Positions 6,521 to 15,923 of a DNA stretch of 64,000 bases are shown one piece after another. Both the position numbers and the translations under genes were made by a program. The stretch is from Streptomyces spororaveus (lineage in GTDB: Bacteria; Actinomycetota; Actinomycetes; Streptomycetales; Streptomycetaceae). A model generated the notes under the pieces. That model saw only the letters and a program-made list of their open reading frames with translations, ran no database searches and was not told the DNA's origin. Within the stretch, counting starts at the first letter, position 1. Each line of letters starts with the position of its first letter. The stretch spans positions 3,203,001 through 3,267,000 of the forward strand of contig NZ_BNED01000005.1 in the NCBI RefSeq assembly GCF_016755875.1, written 5' to 3'.

Positions 6521-7927
6521 TCAGGCGGTGGTCCGGTGGTGGGCGGCCAGGTCCCCCCAGAGGTAGGCGGTCGTCTCGACGCCCTTGAGCAGCAGGTCCA
6601 GCTCGACCTTCTCGTTCGGTGCGTGCCAGCCGTCGGACGGTACCGAGATGCCGAGGAAGAGGACGGGTGCGTCCAGGACGTCCTGGAGGTCCGCCGCGGG
6701 GCCGGATCCGCCCTCCCGCGTGAAGCGGATCTTCTGGCCGAAGGCGCGGCCCATGGAGCGGACGACCGACTGCAGGGCCGGGTGGTCCAGCGGGGTCAGG
6801 CACGGGCGGGTCGGTGCTCCGAAGGTGATGGAATGGCGGATCCCGTCCGGGACCGCGGCCGCGACCCAGTCCCTGACGGCCGCCTCGACCTCGTAGGGGT
6901 CCTGCCCGGACACCAGGCGGAACGAGAGCTTCAGGTGGGCGGAGGCGGGCACGATGGTCTTGCCGCCGGGGCCCTGGTAGCCGCCGCCGATGCCGTTGAC
7001 CTCGGCCGTGGGGCGGGCCCAGACGCGTTCCAGGGTGGAGTACCCGGCCTCGCCCGCGGCCGCGTGGGACTTGGCCGTACGCAGCCACTCGGACTCGTCG
7101 AAGGGCAGCTCGGCGATGAGCGCGCGCTCCGCGTCGGTGAGCTCGGCGATGTTGTCGTAGAAGCCGGGGATCGTGACCCGGCCGTCGGCGTCGTGCAGGG
7201 CGGCGACCAGCCGGGCGGCGGCGGTGGCCGGGTTGGGCACGGCCCCGCCGAAGGCGCCGGAGTGGATGTCCTGGTCCGGGCCGTGGAAGTCGATCTCGCA
7301 GTCGGCTACGCCGCGCATGCCGGTGCAGACGGTGGGGGTGGTCTCGGACCACATGCCGGTGTCGGAGACGATCACGACGTCCGCGGCGAGCTCGGCGGCA
7401 CGGTCCTCGACGAGGGCCCGGAAGTTCGGGGAGCCGGACTCCTCCTCGCCCTCGATGAGGAGCTTGAGGTGCACGGCGGGCGCGGCCGCGCCGGTGGCCG
7501 CCAGGTGGGCCCGTACCCCGAGGGTGTGGAAGAAGACCTGCCCCTTGTCGTCGGCGGCGCCCCGCGCGTACATGCGGCCGCCCTGGACCACCGGCTCGAA
7601 CGGGTCGGTGTGCCAGCCGTCGGCGACGGCGGCGGGCTGTACGTCGTGGTGCCCGTAGACGAGGACGGTCGGGGCGTGCGGGTCCTCGCTCGGCCAGTGC
7701 GCGAAGACGGCGGGCGCGCCGGGGGTCTCCCAGACCTCGGCGACCGGGAAGCCGGTCTCCTTGAGCTTGGCCGCGAGCCATTCGGCGCTGCGGCGTACGT
7801 CGTCCGCGTGCTCGGGCTGGGCCGAGACGGAGGGGATGCGCAGCCACTCGGCGAGGTCGTCGAGGAAGGCGGCGCGGTGGGTGTCGATGTACGTGCGGAC
7901 GACGCTGTCCGGCGGGGTGTCGCTCAT
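6521..7927 (-). CDS. M20-family metallopeptidase (dipeptidase)
   Basis: A 468-residue zinc peptidase of the carnosinase-like M20 branch. Metal ligands and catalytic residues are visible: GHHDVQPA (first His with catalytic Asp), GAADDKG (bridging Asp), EGEEESGS (catalytic Glu then ligand Glu), SDTG (Asp), and a late His in GWHAPNEKV. The dimerisation lid domain lies between about 185 and 300. Likely substrates are short peptides; DapE- or ArgE-type substrates are less likely because a true dapE is at 61821. The start is taken at ATG 7927 (MSDTPPDSVV), because the longer reading runs through the adnB 3' end. A -10 box TAGGCT lies 7 nt upstream, so translation is probably leaderless. Confidence 0.88.
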   Translation of the reverse strand: MSDTPPDSVVRTYIDTHRAAFLDDLAEWLRIPSVSAQPEHADDVRRSAEWLAAKLKETGFPVAEVWETPGAPAVFAHWPSEDPHAPTVLVYGHHDVQPAAVADGWHTDPFEPVVQGGRMYARGAADDKGQVFFHTLGVRAHLAATGAAAPAVHLKLLIEGEEESGSPNFRALVEDRAAELAADVVIVSDTGMWSETTPTVCTGMRGVADCEIDFHGPDQDIHSGAFGGAVPNPATAAARLVAALHDADGRVTIPGFYDNIAELTDAERALIAELPFDESEWLRTAKSHAAAGEAGYSTLERVWARPTAEVNGIGGGYQGPGGKTIVPASAHLKLSFRLVSGQDPYEVEAAVRDWVAAAVPDGIRHSITFGAPTRPCLTPLDHPALQSVVRSMGRAFGQKIRFTREGGSGPAADLQDVLDAPVLFLGISVPSDGWHAPNEKVELDLLLKGVETTAYLWGDLAAHHRTTA

Positions 7928-7934
7928 GCCCACG

Positions 7935-7940
7935 AGCCTA
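7935..7940 (-). promoter_or_regulatory. -10 box for the M20 peptidase
   Basis: TAGGCT on the minus strand, 7 nt before the ATG at 7927. It overlaps the TAG stop of adnB (7938-7940). A transcript from here would begin at or beside the start codon. Confidence 0.45.
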
Positions 7941-10900
7941 GCCGTCCGCCTGATGGTCACCGTCCGGGTCCGGTTCGCCTTGGAGGATCCGCTCAAGGCG
8001 GGCGCGGTCCGGGAGGTTCCGGGGGCGGATCACGCGGCCGCTGCGGACGTGCAGGAAGGCGGCGGAGACCCGGTCGAGCGGGGTGTTCGTGGCCTCGGCC
8101 CAGGCCACGCGGTAGACGGCGAGCTGGAGGGGATCGGCCTCGGTGGTCCGGCCGGTCTTCCAGTCGACGATCTCGTACGAACCGTCCGCGTTGCGGTAGA
8201 CGGCGTCGATCCGGCCGCGGACGACCCGGCCGGCGAGGGTGAGCTGGACCGGGGCCTCCATGCGGTGGGGGGGCCGGTCCGCGTACGGGCTGCGCTCGAA
8301 GGCGGCCTTGAGGGAGTCGAGGTCGGCCTCGTCGGCGATCTCCTGGTCGGAGCCGGCGCCGGGGAGGTCCGCGACGGGGTCGAGGACGTCGAGGAACGGC
8401 AGCGGCAGCTCGTCGAAACGGGACTCGACCCAGGCGTGGAAGCGGGTGCCCTGGCGGGCGGCGGGCTGCGGGGGCCGCGGCATGGGGCGGGCGACGTCGC
8501 GTACGAAGCCCTGCTCGTCGGCGGCGAGCCGGAGCAGCTGGCTGGCGGACAGGGCGGAGGGCAGCTCGACGTCCCGGACGGCCGCGCGGGCACGGCGGAG
8601 CTCGCCTTCGAGGGCGTCGAGGTCGCGGTCCCAGGAGGCGACCGTGCGGGCCTCTTCGCCTCCGGCGGGGATGCCGGGGGCGGCCGCCCCCGGGCGCGGG
8701 GCCCGCGCGACCGCGGCTGCGGGCGGGGCCCCGGCCCATGCCTCGGCCGCCCAGGGGTCGTCGAAGTCCGGCCCGGCGGGGTGCCGGGCCGGGCCCGCCC
8801 AGGCTTCGCCGGACCAGAGGTCGTCGGGCTCCGGCTCGGCGCCGTCGGCCCGGACCGGAACGCCGGACGCGGAACGCCCGGTGCCATCGGCGGGGGCCAC
8901 GGGCTCGGGGGCCCAAGGGGCGTCGGCCGGCGGGTCCGGTTCCCAGGGGTCTTCGGACGGCCACGGCTCCTCGCAGTCCGGGGGCCAGAGGTAGGCCTCG
9001 TCCTCCGGCGGGGGCGGGGCCGCGAGGTAGGACTCGACCAGGGCGGCCGCCGCGCGGCGCAGGGTGAGGGAGTACGGGTCGAGCGGCAGGGGCCAGGAGT
9101 GGTCCGCGGCGGACTCGCCGGACAGCGCCGGGTTCTCGGCGGCGGGGTCGGGCTCGTCCGCCCAGGCCTCGATCTCGCCGAAACCGGCCACGCAGTGCTC
9201 GTACAGCGCGCGCAGGAACGACGACGGGCCCCGGCGCTTCTTCTGGCTCGGGCCCCACCAGTGGCCGGAGGCCAGCAGCAGGGAGCGCGGCCGGGTGAAG
9301 GTCACGTAGCCGAGGCGGAGCTCCTCCACCGACTTGTGGTCCTTGAGCGCGGCCTTGAAGGCCTTCAGGCCCGCCGAGGTCCAGGCCGGGTCCCCGGGCA
9401 GGGTGGGGGCGTCGCCGCGCAGCGCGTACGGGAGCACCTTCGCGTACGAGGTCCAGGCCTCCGGCGGCTTCTCCTTCGGGAAGGCGCCCGCGCACAGGTC
9501 CGGGACCACCACCACGTCCCACTCCAGGCCCTTGGACTTGTGGGCGGTGAGCACCTTGACGGTGTTCTCGCCGCCGGGCAGCGCGTGGTCGAGGCCCTTC
9601 TCGTACTGGGCGGCCGTGCGCAGGAACGCCAGGAAGGCCAGCAGCGTGGCCTCGCCGTCCAGGGCGGCGAATCCGGCGGCCACGTCCATGAAGTTCGACA
9701 GCGTCTCGCGGCGGCGGGCCGCCAGCGCGTGCGGGGAGGCCGACAGCTCGACCTCCAGGCCGGTGGCGCTCAGCACCCGGTGCAGGACGTCCATCAGCGG
9801 GTCGGCGAGGGAGCGCCGCAGGTCGCGCAGTTCCTGGGCGAGGTGCGCGAAGCGGACCCGGGCCTCCGCCGAGAAGGGCAGGTCGTCCGGTGCCTGTCCG
9901 GCGCCGTCGAGGAAGGTCTCCAGGGCGTCGGCCAGCGACACGATCTCCGCCGGGTCCACGCCCTCCACGGCGGCCGCGAGCCGTTCGTCCGGGTCGGAAC
10001 CGGCGGGCGCGCGGCCCACCAGCAGCCGTGCCCGGCGGCCCAGCAGGGCCAGGTCGCGCGCGCCGATCCGCCAGCGCGGGCCGATCAGGAGCCGGACGAG
10101 GGAGGCATTGGCGCCGGGGTCCTGGAGGACCTCGCAGACGGCGACGAGGTCGGCGACCTCGGGCAGGTGCAGCAGCCCGGAGAGGCCGACGACCTCCACC
10201 GGCACGTCCCGGTCCACCAGCACGGCCTGGATCTGCGCGAAGTCCCCGGCGGACCGGCACAGTACGGCGATCTCGCGCGGCTCCGTCCCGGTGCGGACCA
10301 GGTGGGCGACGGAGTCGGCGAGCCAGTCGAGCTCCTGCGCGTGGGTCTCCAGCAGGGCGCAGCGGACCTGTCCGGCGGCCTCCGCGCCCGGCGCCGGGCG
10401 CAGGGCCTCCACGCCCTCGTGCATGGCGCGCAGCGGCGCGGCGAGGCCGTTGGCCAGGTCGAGCAGGCGGCCGCCGCTGCGCCGGTTCTCGCTGAGGGAG
10501 AGCCGGGTGGCGGGGCTGCCGTCGGCGTGCGGGAAGTGCTCGGGGAAGTCGTCGAGGTTGGCGACGGAGGCGCCGCGCCAGCCGTAGATCGCCTGGCAGG
10601 GGTCGCCGACGGCGGTCACGGCGTGGCCGGAGCCCGCGCCGAAGAGGCCGGACAGGAGCAGCCGCTGGGCGACGGAGGTGTCCTGGTACTCGTCGAGCAG
10701 CACCACCCGGAACTCCTCGCGCAGCAGTGCCCCCACCTCGGGCCGGGTGGTGGCGAGCCGCGCCGAGAGGGCTATCTGGTCGCTGAAGTCGAAGAGGTCG
10801 CGGGAGCGTTTGGCGGCGCGGTAGCGGACGACCAGTTCCAGCAGTTCGAGGCGGCCGCGCACGGCCTCCGGGACCTTGCGGAGGTCCTCGTTGGTGAGCT

Positions 10901-11519
10901 TGGTGCCGGAGAGGGTGTCCAGCAGGCCGGTGTCGTGGGCGCGCAGGGCGTCCGGGTCGACCAGGTGCTCGGAGAGCTCGGCGTCGAGCGCGAGGAGATC
11001 GCCGACCAGGTCGGGGACCGACTTGGTGAGCGAGGGGTACGGGCCGGGGGCCTCCCGCAGCACCTTCGCGGCGAGCTGGAAGCGGGTGGCGTCGGCGAGC
11101 AGCCGGGAGCTGGGCTCCAGGCCGATGCGCAGGCCGTGGTCCTTCAGGAGCTGCCCGGCGAAGGCGTGGTAGGTGGAGATGCGGGGCTCGCCGCCGACCG
11201 CGTCCGCGTCGGCCGGGGAGGGGTCCGGGTCGGTGATCCCGGCCCGCGCCAGGGCCGTGCGTACGCGCTCGGACAGTTCACCGGCGGCCTTGTTGGTGAA
11301 GGTCAGGCCGAGCACCTGCTCGGGGGCCACCGCCCCGGTGCCGACGAGCCAGACGACACGGGCGGCCATGACGGTGGTCTTGCCGGATCCGGCACCCGCG
11401 ACGACGACCTGCGGGGCGGGCGGGGCGGTGACACAGGCCATCTGCTCGGGCGTGAAGGGGATCCCGAGGAGCTCCTTGAGCTGCTCGGGGTCGGAGAGGG
11501 CGGGCGGACGCGCGGGCAC
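7938..11519 (-). CDS. adnB: UvrD/RecB-type helicase-nuclease subunit AdnB
   Basis: A 1193-residue double-strand-break resection protein. It has an N-terminal UvrD motor with Walker A GAGSGKT (42-48), DEYQD in motif II, GDPCQAIYGWRGA in motif III, GLEWDVVVVPDL in motif V, and a motif VI version ELRLGYVTFTRPR. A C-terminal RecB-family nuclease carries GRIDAVYR, IVDWKTGR (about 1118) and PLQLAVYRVAW. A Pro/Glu/Trp-rich low-complexity linker (about 820-960) joins motor and nuclease. AdnA and AdnB form a heterodimeric motor-nuclease in mycobacteria. The gene starts at GTG 11519, 79 nt after adnA, with its own -10 box TAGCCT. Subunit naming follows gene order in M. tuberculosis. Confidence 0.9.
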   Translation of the reverse strand: MPARPPALSDPEQLKELLGIPFTPEQMACVTAPPAPQVVVAGAGSGKTTVMAARVVWLVGTGAVAPEQVLGLTFTNKAAGELSERVRTALARAGITDPDPSPADADAVGGEPRISTYHAFAGQLLKDHGLRIGLEPSSRLLADATRFQLAAKVLREAPGPYPSLTKSVPDLVGDLLALDAELSEHLVDPDALRAHDTGLLDTLSGTKLTNEDLRKVPEAVRGRLELLELVVRYRAAKRSRDLFDFSDQIALSARLATTRPEVGALLREEFRVVLLDEYQDTSVAQRLLLSGLFGAGSGHAVTAVGDPCQAIYGWRGASVANLDDFPEHFPHADGSPATRLSLSENRRSGGRLLDLANGLAAPLRAMHEGVEALRPAPGAEAAGQVRCALLETHAQELDWLADSVAHLVRTGTEPREIAVLCRSAGDFAQIQAVLVDRDVPVEVVGLSGLLHLPEVADLVAVCEVLQDPGANASLVRLLIGPRWRIGARDLALLGRRARLLVGRAPAGSDPDERLAAAVEGVDPAEIVSLADALETFLDGAGQAPDDLPFSAEARVRFAHLAQELRDLRRSLADPLMDVLHRVLSATGLEVELSASPHALAARRRETLSNFMDVAAGFAALDGEATLLAFLAFLRTAAQYEKGLDHALPGGENTVKVLTAHKSKGLEWDVVVVPDLCAGAFPKEKPPEAWTSYAKVLPYALRGDAPTLPGDPAWTSAGLKAFKAALKDHKSVEELRLGYVTFTRPRSLLLASGHWWGPSQKKRRGPSSFLRALYEHCVAGFGEIEAWADEPDPAAENPALSGESAADHSWPLPLDPYSLTLRRAAAALVESYLAAPPPPEDEAYLWPPDCEEPWPSEDPWEPDPPADAPWAPEPVAPADGTGRSASGVPVRADGAEPEPDDLWSGEAWAGPARHPAGPDFDDPWAAEAWAGAPPAAAVARAPRPGAAAPGIPAGGEEARTVASWDRDLDALEGELRRARAAVRDVELPSALSASQLLRLAADEQGFVRDVARPMPRPPQPAARQGTRFHAWVESRFDELPLPFLDVLDPVADLPGAGSDQEIADEADLDSLKAAFERSPYADRPPHRMEAPVQLTLAGRVVRGRIDAVYRNADGSYEIVDWKTGRTTEADPLQLAVYRVAWAEATNTPLDRVSAAFLHVRSGRVIRPRNLPDRARLERILQGEPDPDGDHQADG

Positions 11520-11525
11520 GTAAAA

Positions 11526-11531
11526 AGGCTA
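11526..11531 (-). promoter_or_regulatory. -10 box for adnB
   Basis: TAGCCT on the minus strand, exactly 6 nt (TTTTAC) before the GTG start at 11519, in the 79-nt gap after adnA. It suggests a separate, leaderless adnB transcript in addition to read-through from adnA. Confidence 0.5.
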
Positions 11532-11598
11532 GCCGCCCCCACCGACAGCCCCGACCGCACCGGCCCACCGCCCTGGCCGACCGCACCGGCCGCCGGGC

Positions 11599-14500
11599 TC
11601 ACTCGACGGTCTGGCGGCCCTCCGGGCGGGCGCTGCACGAGCTGCGGAAGGTGCAGTGGTCGCAGTGGCGGCCGGCGGCGGGCGCGAACCGTTCGTCCAG
11701 GACCCGGCCCGCGGCGGTGGCCAGCAGGTCTCCGACCCACTCCCCGTCGAGGGGCTGCTGGGCCTGGACCTTGGGGACGGCGTCGCCGCCCTCGCGCTGC
11801 GCGGCGCCCTGGCGGAGCTGGACGAGCTCGGCGCCGCCGGGCGCGGGGCGCAGGCCGTCGAAGACCTCGTCGACGGCGCCTTCGCGCACGGCGAGCTGGT
11901 AGACGGCGAGCTGGGGGTGGCGGGCGACCTCGTCCTTGGTGGGCGCGGACTTCCCGGTCTTGAAGTCGACGACGTACGCGCGCCCCTGCGGGTCCGCCTC
12001 GACCCGGTCCATGGAACCGCGGATGCGGACGGCGACCTCGCCGGCCTCGAGGGTGACGTCGAACTCGTGCTCCGTGGCCACGGCCTCGCGGCCCCCGCGG
12101 TCCGTGGTGTGCCAGCGCAGGAAGCGCTCCAGGGCGGCGCGGGCGTTGTCCTTCTCCTGGCGGGACTTCCAGGGGGCGTCGAAGGCGAGGGCGTCCCACA
12201 CCGAGTCGAGGCGTTCCATGAGGACGGCCAGGTCGGCGGGGGTACGGCCGGAGGCGACCTCGTCGGCGAGGACGTGGACGACGTTGCCGAAGCCCTGGGC
12301 GGCGGTGGAAGGGGTGTCGGCCTTGACCTCGCGGCCGAGGAACCACTGGAGGGAGCAGGTGTTGGCGAGCTGCTCCAGGGCGCTGCCGGACAGCGCGACG
12401 GGCCGGTCCCGGTCGCGGAGCGGGACGCTGCTGCGGGTGGGCTCGTACAGGCCCCACCAGCGCTGCGGGTGCGCGGCGGGGACGAGCGGGCGGTCCTCGT
12501 CGTCGGTGAGCGCGGCGAGGCGGGCGAGGCGGCGGGCGGCCGCGTCGCGCAGGGCGGGTGAGGCGTCGGGGTCGACGGTGGTGGCGCGCAGCTCGGCGAC
12601 GAGCGCGGCGACGGCGAGGGGGCGGCGGGGGCGGCCGGTGACGTCGCGCGGGGGGACGCCGAGCTCGGTGAGGAAGCGGGAGGGCTGGTCGCCGTCGTCG
12701 GCGGGGGCCTTGACGGCGGTGACGACGAGGCGGTCGCGGGCGCGGGTGGCGGCGACGTAGAAGAGCCGGCGCTCCTCGGCGAGCAGGGCGCCGGGGGTGA
12801 GGGGTTCGGCGAGGCCGTCGAGGCCGATGCGGTCGGCCTCCAGGAGGGAGCCGCGGCGCCGGAGGTCGGGCCACAGGCCCTCCTGGACACCGGCGACGAC
12901 GACGAGGGACCACTCCAGTCCCTTGGAGCGGTGGGCGGTCATCAGCCGGACGGCGTCGGAGCGGGTGGCGCGGGCCGTCAACGTGTCGGCGGCGATGTCC
13001 TCCGCCTCCAGTTGTTCGAGGAAGTTGAGCGCGCCGCTGCCGCCGGTGCGGTCCTCGGCGCGGGCGGCGGTGTCGAAGAGGGCGCAGACGGCGTCGAGGT
13101 CGCGGTCGGCGTTGCGGCCGGCCGCGCCGCCGCGGCGGGCGCTGCGCTCCAGGCGCTGCGGCCAGGGCGTGCCGTCCCAGAGGACCCAGAGGGCCTCCTC
13201 GGCGGTGCCGCCGCCCTGGAGCAGCTCACGGGCCTTGCGCAGGAGCAGGCCGAGGCGTTGCGCGCCGCGGGCGTAGGCGGGGTCGTGCGCGGTGAGCCGT
13301 TCCGGCTCGGCGAGGGCGCGGGCGAGCAGTACGTCGGAGGGCGCGGGCACCTTGACGCCCGCGGCGCGCTCCTCGTCGCGCAGGGCGCGGCCGAGACGGC
13401 GCAGGTCGGCGGCGTCCATCCCGCCGAGGGGGGAGGCGAGCAGGGTGACGGCGGCCTCGACGCCGACGCCTCCGGCCGCCTCGCCTCCGGCGGGGTCGGC
13501 CGGGCTCGCGGGGTCGGGACCCGGGCCGGCTTCGACGGCGTCGGGCTCGCCTCCGGCGCGGTCACCGGCGCCCGGCTCGGCCTGTCCCTGCGGGTCGGCC
13601 GGGACCGGGTCGGCCGGTCCCTGCTCGGCCGTGTCGGCCTGGTCCCGCGGGCCGGGCTCGGCGGCCGGCGACGCGTCGGCGGACCCGGTCGTCGGGGCCT
13701 CGGCCGCGTCGGCAGAGCTCGCCTCGTCGGCAGGAACCGGGGCGGCGGGGTCGGCGGCGGGGTCGGCGGCGGCCTCGGGGCTCGGCTCCGCGGCGGCGTC
13801 GGCCGCGGCATCGGCCCGCGCCTCGGCGACGGCCGGGGCCGGGGCCGGTTCGTGTTCGGCCGAGGTGGCCGAGACGCGCAGGGCCGTCAGGAGGGGGGAG
13901 ACCGCCGGTTCGTGGCGCAGGGGGGTGTCCGCGCCGTCCGTTTCGACCGGGACTCCCGCCGAGATCAGGGCGCGGCGCATCGCCGGGAGGGTGCGGCCTC
14001 CCGCGCGGACCAGGACGGCCATGTCCTGCCAGGGCACCCCGTCCTCCAGGTGGGCCCGGCGCAGGATGTCGGCGATGTTGTCCAGCTCGGCGCCCGCCGT
14101 CGGGTACGTGAAGACCTCCACCCGCCCGCCCTCCCGCACCGGCGCGAGGTTCCGGTGGGCGCGCACCGCCTCGGCCGGCAGGCGCGGGACCGGCATCCGG
14201 GTGGTGAGCAGCCGGGTGGCCGCCAGGAGGGCCGCGCCCGAGCGGCGGCCGACGGTGAGGGCCTTGACCCGCGCGCCGGGGAAGGCCGACCCGAAGTCCA
14301 GGGTGTTGTTGATGTCGGCGCCGCGGAAGGCGTAGATCGACTGGTCGGGGTCGCCGAAGGCGACCAGGGTGCCGCCCGGGCCGGTCAGGGCGCGCAGCAG
14401 CCTCAGCTGCGAGGCGTCCGTGTCCTGGTACTCGTCGACGAAGATCGCGTCGTAGGCGGAGGCGAGGGACGGCGTGCGCTCCGCGAGGAGCACCGCCCGG

Positions 14501-15201
14501 TGCAGGAGTTCCGCGTAGTCCAGCGTGCCCTGGATGTCCAGGACGTCCAGGTACTCGGAGAGGAAGGCCGCGGCGGCCTTCCAGTCCGGGCGGCCGATGC
14601 GTTCGGCGAACGAGGAGAGGGCCGCCGGGCCCAGGCCCAGCTCGCGGGCGCGCGCCAGGACCGCACGGACCTCGTCGGCGAAGCCGCGTGTGGTCAGCGC
14701 GGCCCGCAGGTCGTCCGGCCAGCGGATGGAGCGGATCCGGCGCTGGCCCTCCAGGAGGGTGCGGACCATCACGTCCTGCTCGGGGCCGGACAGCAGCCGC
14801 AGCGGGTCGGCGAAGAGGTCGGTGTCCTGGTGGGCGCGGACGAGTCCGTAGCAGAAGGAGTGGAAGGTGGTGGCCTGCGGAGCACGTGCGCCGCCGAGGC
14901 GCAGGGCGGCCCGGTCGCGCAGTTCCACCGCCGCCTTGCGGCTGAAGGTCAGGATGAGGATCCGGGCGGGGTCGGTGCCCGCTTCCACCCGCTGGGCGAC
15001 GGCTTCGACCAGCGTGGTCGTCTTCCCGGTGCCCGGTCCGGCGAGGACCAGCAGCGGTCCGCCGGTGTGCTCAACCACCGCCCGCTGGGCTGCGTCCAGC
15101 TCAGGGGGATCCACCCGTTCCGGCCCGGTGCGCACGAGGCGGTACGCGTCGGGGGTCCGCGTATGCCGTCGCTCGGTGCGGTCGGAGGAAGAGGTGATCA
15201 C
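11599..15201 (-). CDS. adnA: UvrD/RecB-type helicase-nuclease subunit AdnA
   Basis: A 1200-residue partner of AdnB. The motor has Walker A GPGTGKT (55-61), VDEYQDTDASQL, GDPDQSIYAFRGADI, GLEWSLVVVAGVQEGLWP and RRLFYVAATRARDRL. The C-terminal nuclease shows GSMDRVE, YVVDFKTGKS (about 1075) and HPQLAVYQLA. Cysteines at about 947 (NTCSLQWFL) and in CDHCTFRSSC near the C-terminus match the Fe-S cluster that pins AddB/AdnA-type nuclease domains. Odd feature: about 140 residues of Ala/Pro/Asp/Glu low-complexity sequence (roughly 450-590) interrupt the motor. It starts at GTG 15201. The complex unwinds and resects DNA ends for homologous recombination. Confidence 0.9.
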   Translation of the reverse strand: MITSSSDRTERRHTRTPDAYRLVRTGPERVDPPELDAAQRAVVEHTGGPLLVLAGPGTGKTTTLVEAVAQRVEAGTDPARILILTFSRKAAVELRDRAALRLGGARAPQATTFHSFCYGLVRAHQDTDLFADPLRLLSGPEQDVMVRTLLEGQRRIRSIRWPDDLRAALTTRGFADEVRAVLARARELGLGPAALSSFAERIGRPDWKAAAAFLSEYLDVLDIQGTLDYAELLHRAVLLAERTPSLASAYDAIFVDEYQDTDASQLRLLRALTGPGGTLVAFGDPDQSIYAFRGADINNTLDFGSAFPGARVKALTVGRRSGAALLAATRLLTTRMPVPRLPAEAVRAHRNLAPVREGGRVEVFTYPTAGAELDNIADILRRAHLEDGVPWQDMAVLVRAGGRTLPAMRRALISAGVPVETDGADTPLRHEPAVSPLLTALRVSATSAEHEPAPAPAVAEARADAAADAAAEPSPEAAADPAADPAAPVPADEASSADAAEAPTTGSADASPAAEPGPRDQADTAEQGPADPVPADPQGQAEPGAGDRAGGEPDAVEAGPGPDPASPADPAGGEAAGGVGVEAAVTLLASPLGGMDAADLRRLGRALRDEERAAGVKVPAPSDVLLARALAEPERLTAHDPAYARGAQRLGLLLRKARELLQGGGTAEEALWVLWDGTPWPQRLERSARRGGAAGRNADRDLDAVCALFDTAARAEDRTGGSGALNFLEQLEAEDIAADTLTARATRSDAVRLMTAHRSKGLEWSLVVVAGVQEGLWPDLRRRGSLLEADRIGLDGLAEPLTPGALLAEERRLFYVAATRARDRLVVTAVKAPADDGDQPSRFLTELGVPPRDVTGRPRRPLAVAALVAELRATTVDPDASPALRDAAARRLARLAALTDDEDRPLVPAAHPQRWWGLYEPTRSSVPLRDRDRPVALSGSALEQLANTCSLQWFLGREVKADTPSTAAQGFGNVVHVLADEVASGRTPADLAVLMERLDSVWDALAFDAPWKSRQEKDNARAALERFLRWHTTDRGGREAVATEHEFDVTLEAGEVAVRIRGSMDRVEADPQGRAYVVDFKTGKSAPTKDEVARHPQLAVYQLAVREGAVDEVFDGLRPAPGGAELVQLRQGAAQREGGDAVPKVQAQQPLDGEWVGDLLATAAGRVLDERFAPAAGRHCDHCTFRSSCSARPEGRQTVE

Positions 15202-15393
15202 GTGGGGTGCCGGTCCTGGTGCGTCTGCGGAGTGTGGCGGTGCTGCCGTGACGGCTCGCGCGGTGTCCGTCGCGGAAGCCGAAGAGGCAACGCTACGGCA
15301 ACCGGCCGACGCCGCGCAGTCCCCCCGGGTACGCCGGACGGACGTTCGGGCCGTCGTCCGATCGCCCGTCCGGGCCGCGCATGGCCGAAGCTG

Positions 15394-15756
15394 TCAGATG
15401 TGAGCCTCGTCGCGTGTGCCGTCCTGTCCGCCATCCGGTCCGGGGGACCCGTCCCAGCGCGCCCGGCGCATGTCCAGCCGCGGCTCGCCGCCCGCCGTCA
15501 GGCGCAGCGGGGTGGCCTCGGTCCGGTAGTGCTCCAGGGCGCGGAGCTCGTGGCCGGGCAGGGGCAGGCCGTCCGCGCGGACCACGCGCCACCAGGGCAC
15601 GGCTCCCCCGTACAGGGCCATGACACGCCCGACCTGGCGCGGTCCTCCCTCGCCGAGCCACTCGGCGACGTCGCCGTATGTCATCACCCGGCCGGGCGGA
15701 ATACGCTCGGCCACCTCCAGTACCCGCTCCGCGTACGCGGGCAGCTCCTCACTCAT
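15394..15756 (-). CDS. Alkyltransferase-like (ATL) DNA-binding protein
   Basis: A 120-residue protein equal to the C-terminal DNA-binding domain of O6-alkylguanine-DNA methyltransferase: MTYGDVAEW and RQVGRVMALYGGAVPWWRVV. The acceptor site, PCHRV in active enzymes, reads PWWRVV here, so the acceptor Cys is Trp. Such ATL proteins cannot accept the alkyl group; they flip and bind O6-alkylguanine and flag it for nucleotide excision repair. The location next to adnAB and uvrD2 fits a repair neighbourhood. The ATG is at 15756, and the gene diverges from the flippase fusion. Rv3204 of M. tuberculosis sits at the matching place (from memory). Confidence 0.9.
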   Translation of the reverse strand: MSEELPAYAERVLEVAERIPPGRVMTYGDVAEWLGEGGPRQVGRVMALYGGAVPWWRVVRADGLPLPGHELRALEHYRTEATPLRLTAGGEPRLDMRRARWDGSPGPDGGQDGTRDEAHI

Positions 15757-15923
15757 TCAGCACATGGTGCAGCACGTCGGCCGCGCTCGGGCGGAAGTCT
15801 CGCTTCCGCACCGGCTCGCACCCTGATGCCCCGCCGGCGGGTCGGTCCGTGCCACCATCTTCCGGGCGGTGACTGGTGATACGTGATCAAGAAGAGACGG
15901 ATGTGACGACGAAGGAGCAGGGT

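Noticed and set aside
7761..11963. A 1400-codon plus-strand frame across adnB
   Set aside because: Shadow of AdnB on the opposite strand; long open frames on the antisense strand are expected in very GC-rich DNA.
12931..15879. A 982-codon plus-strand frame across adnA
   Set aside because: Antisense shadow of adnA; no domain or start signal.
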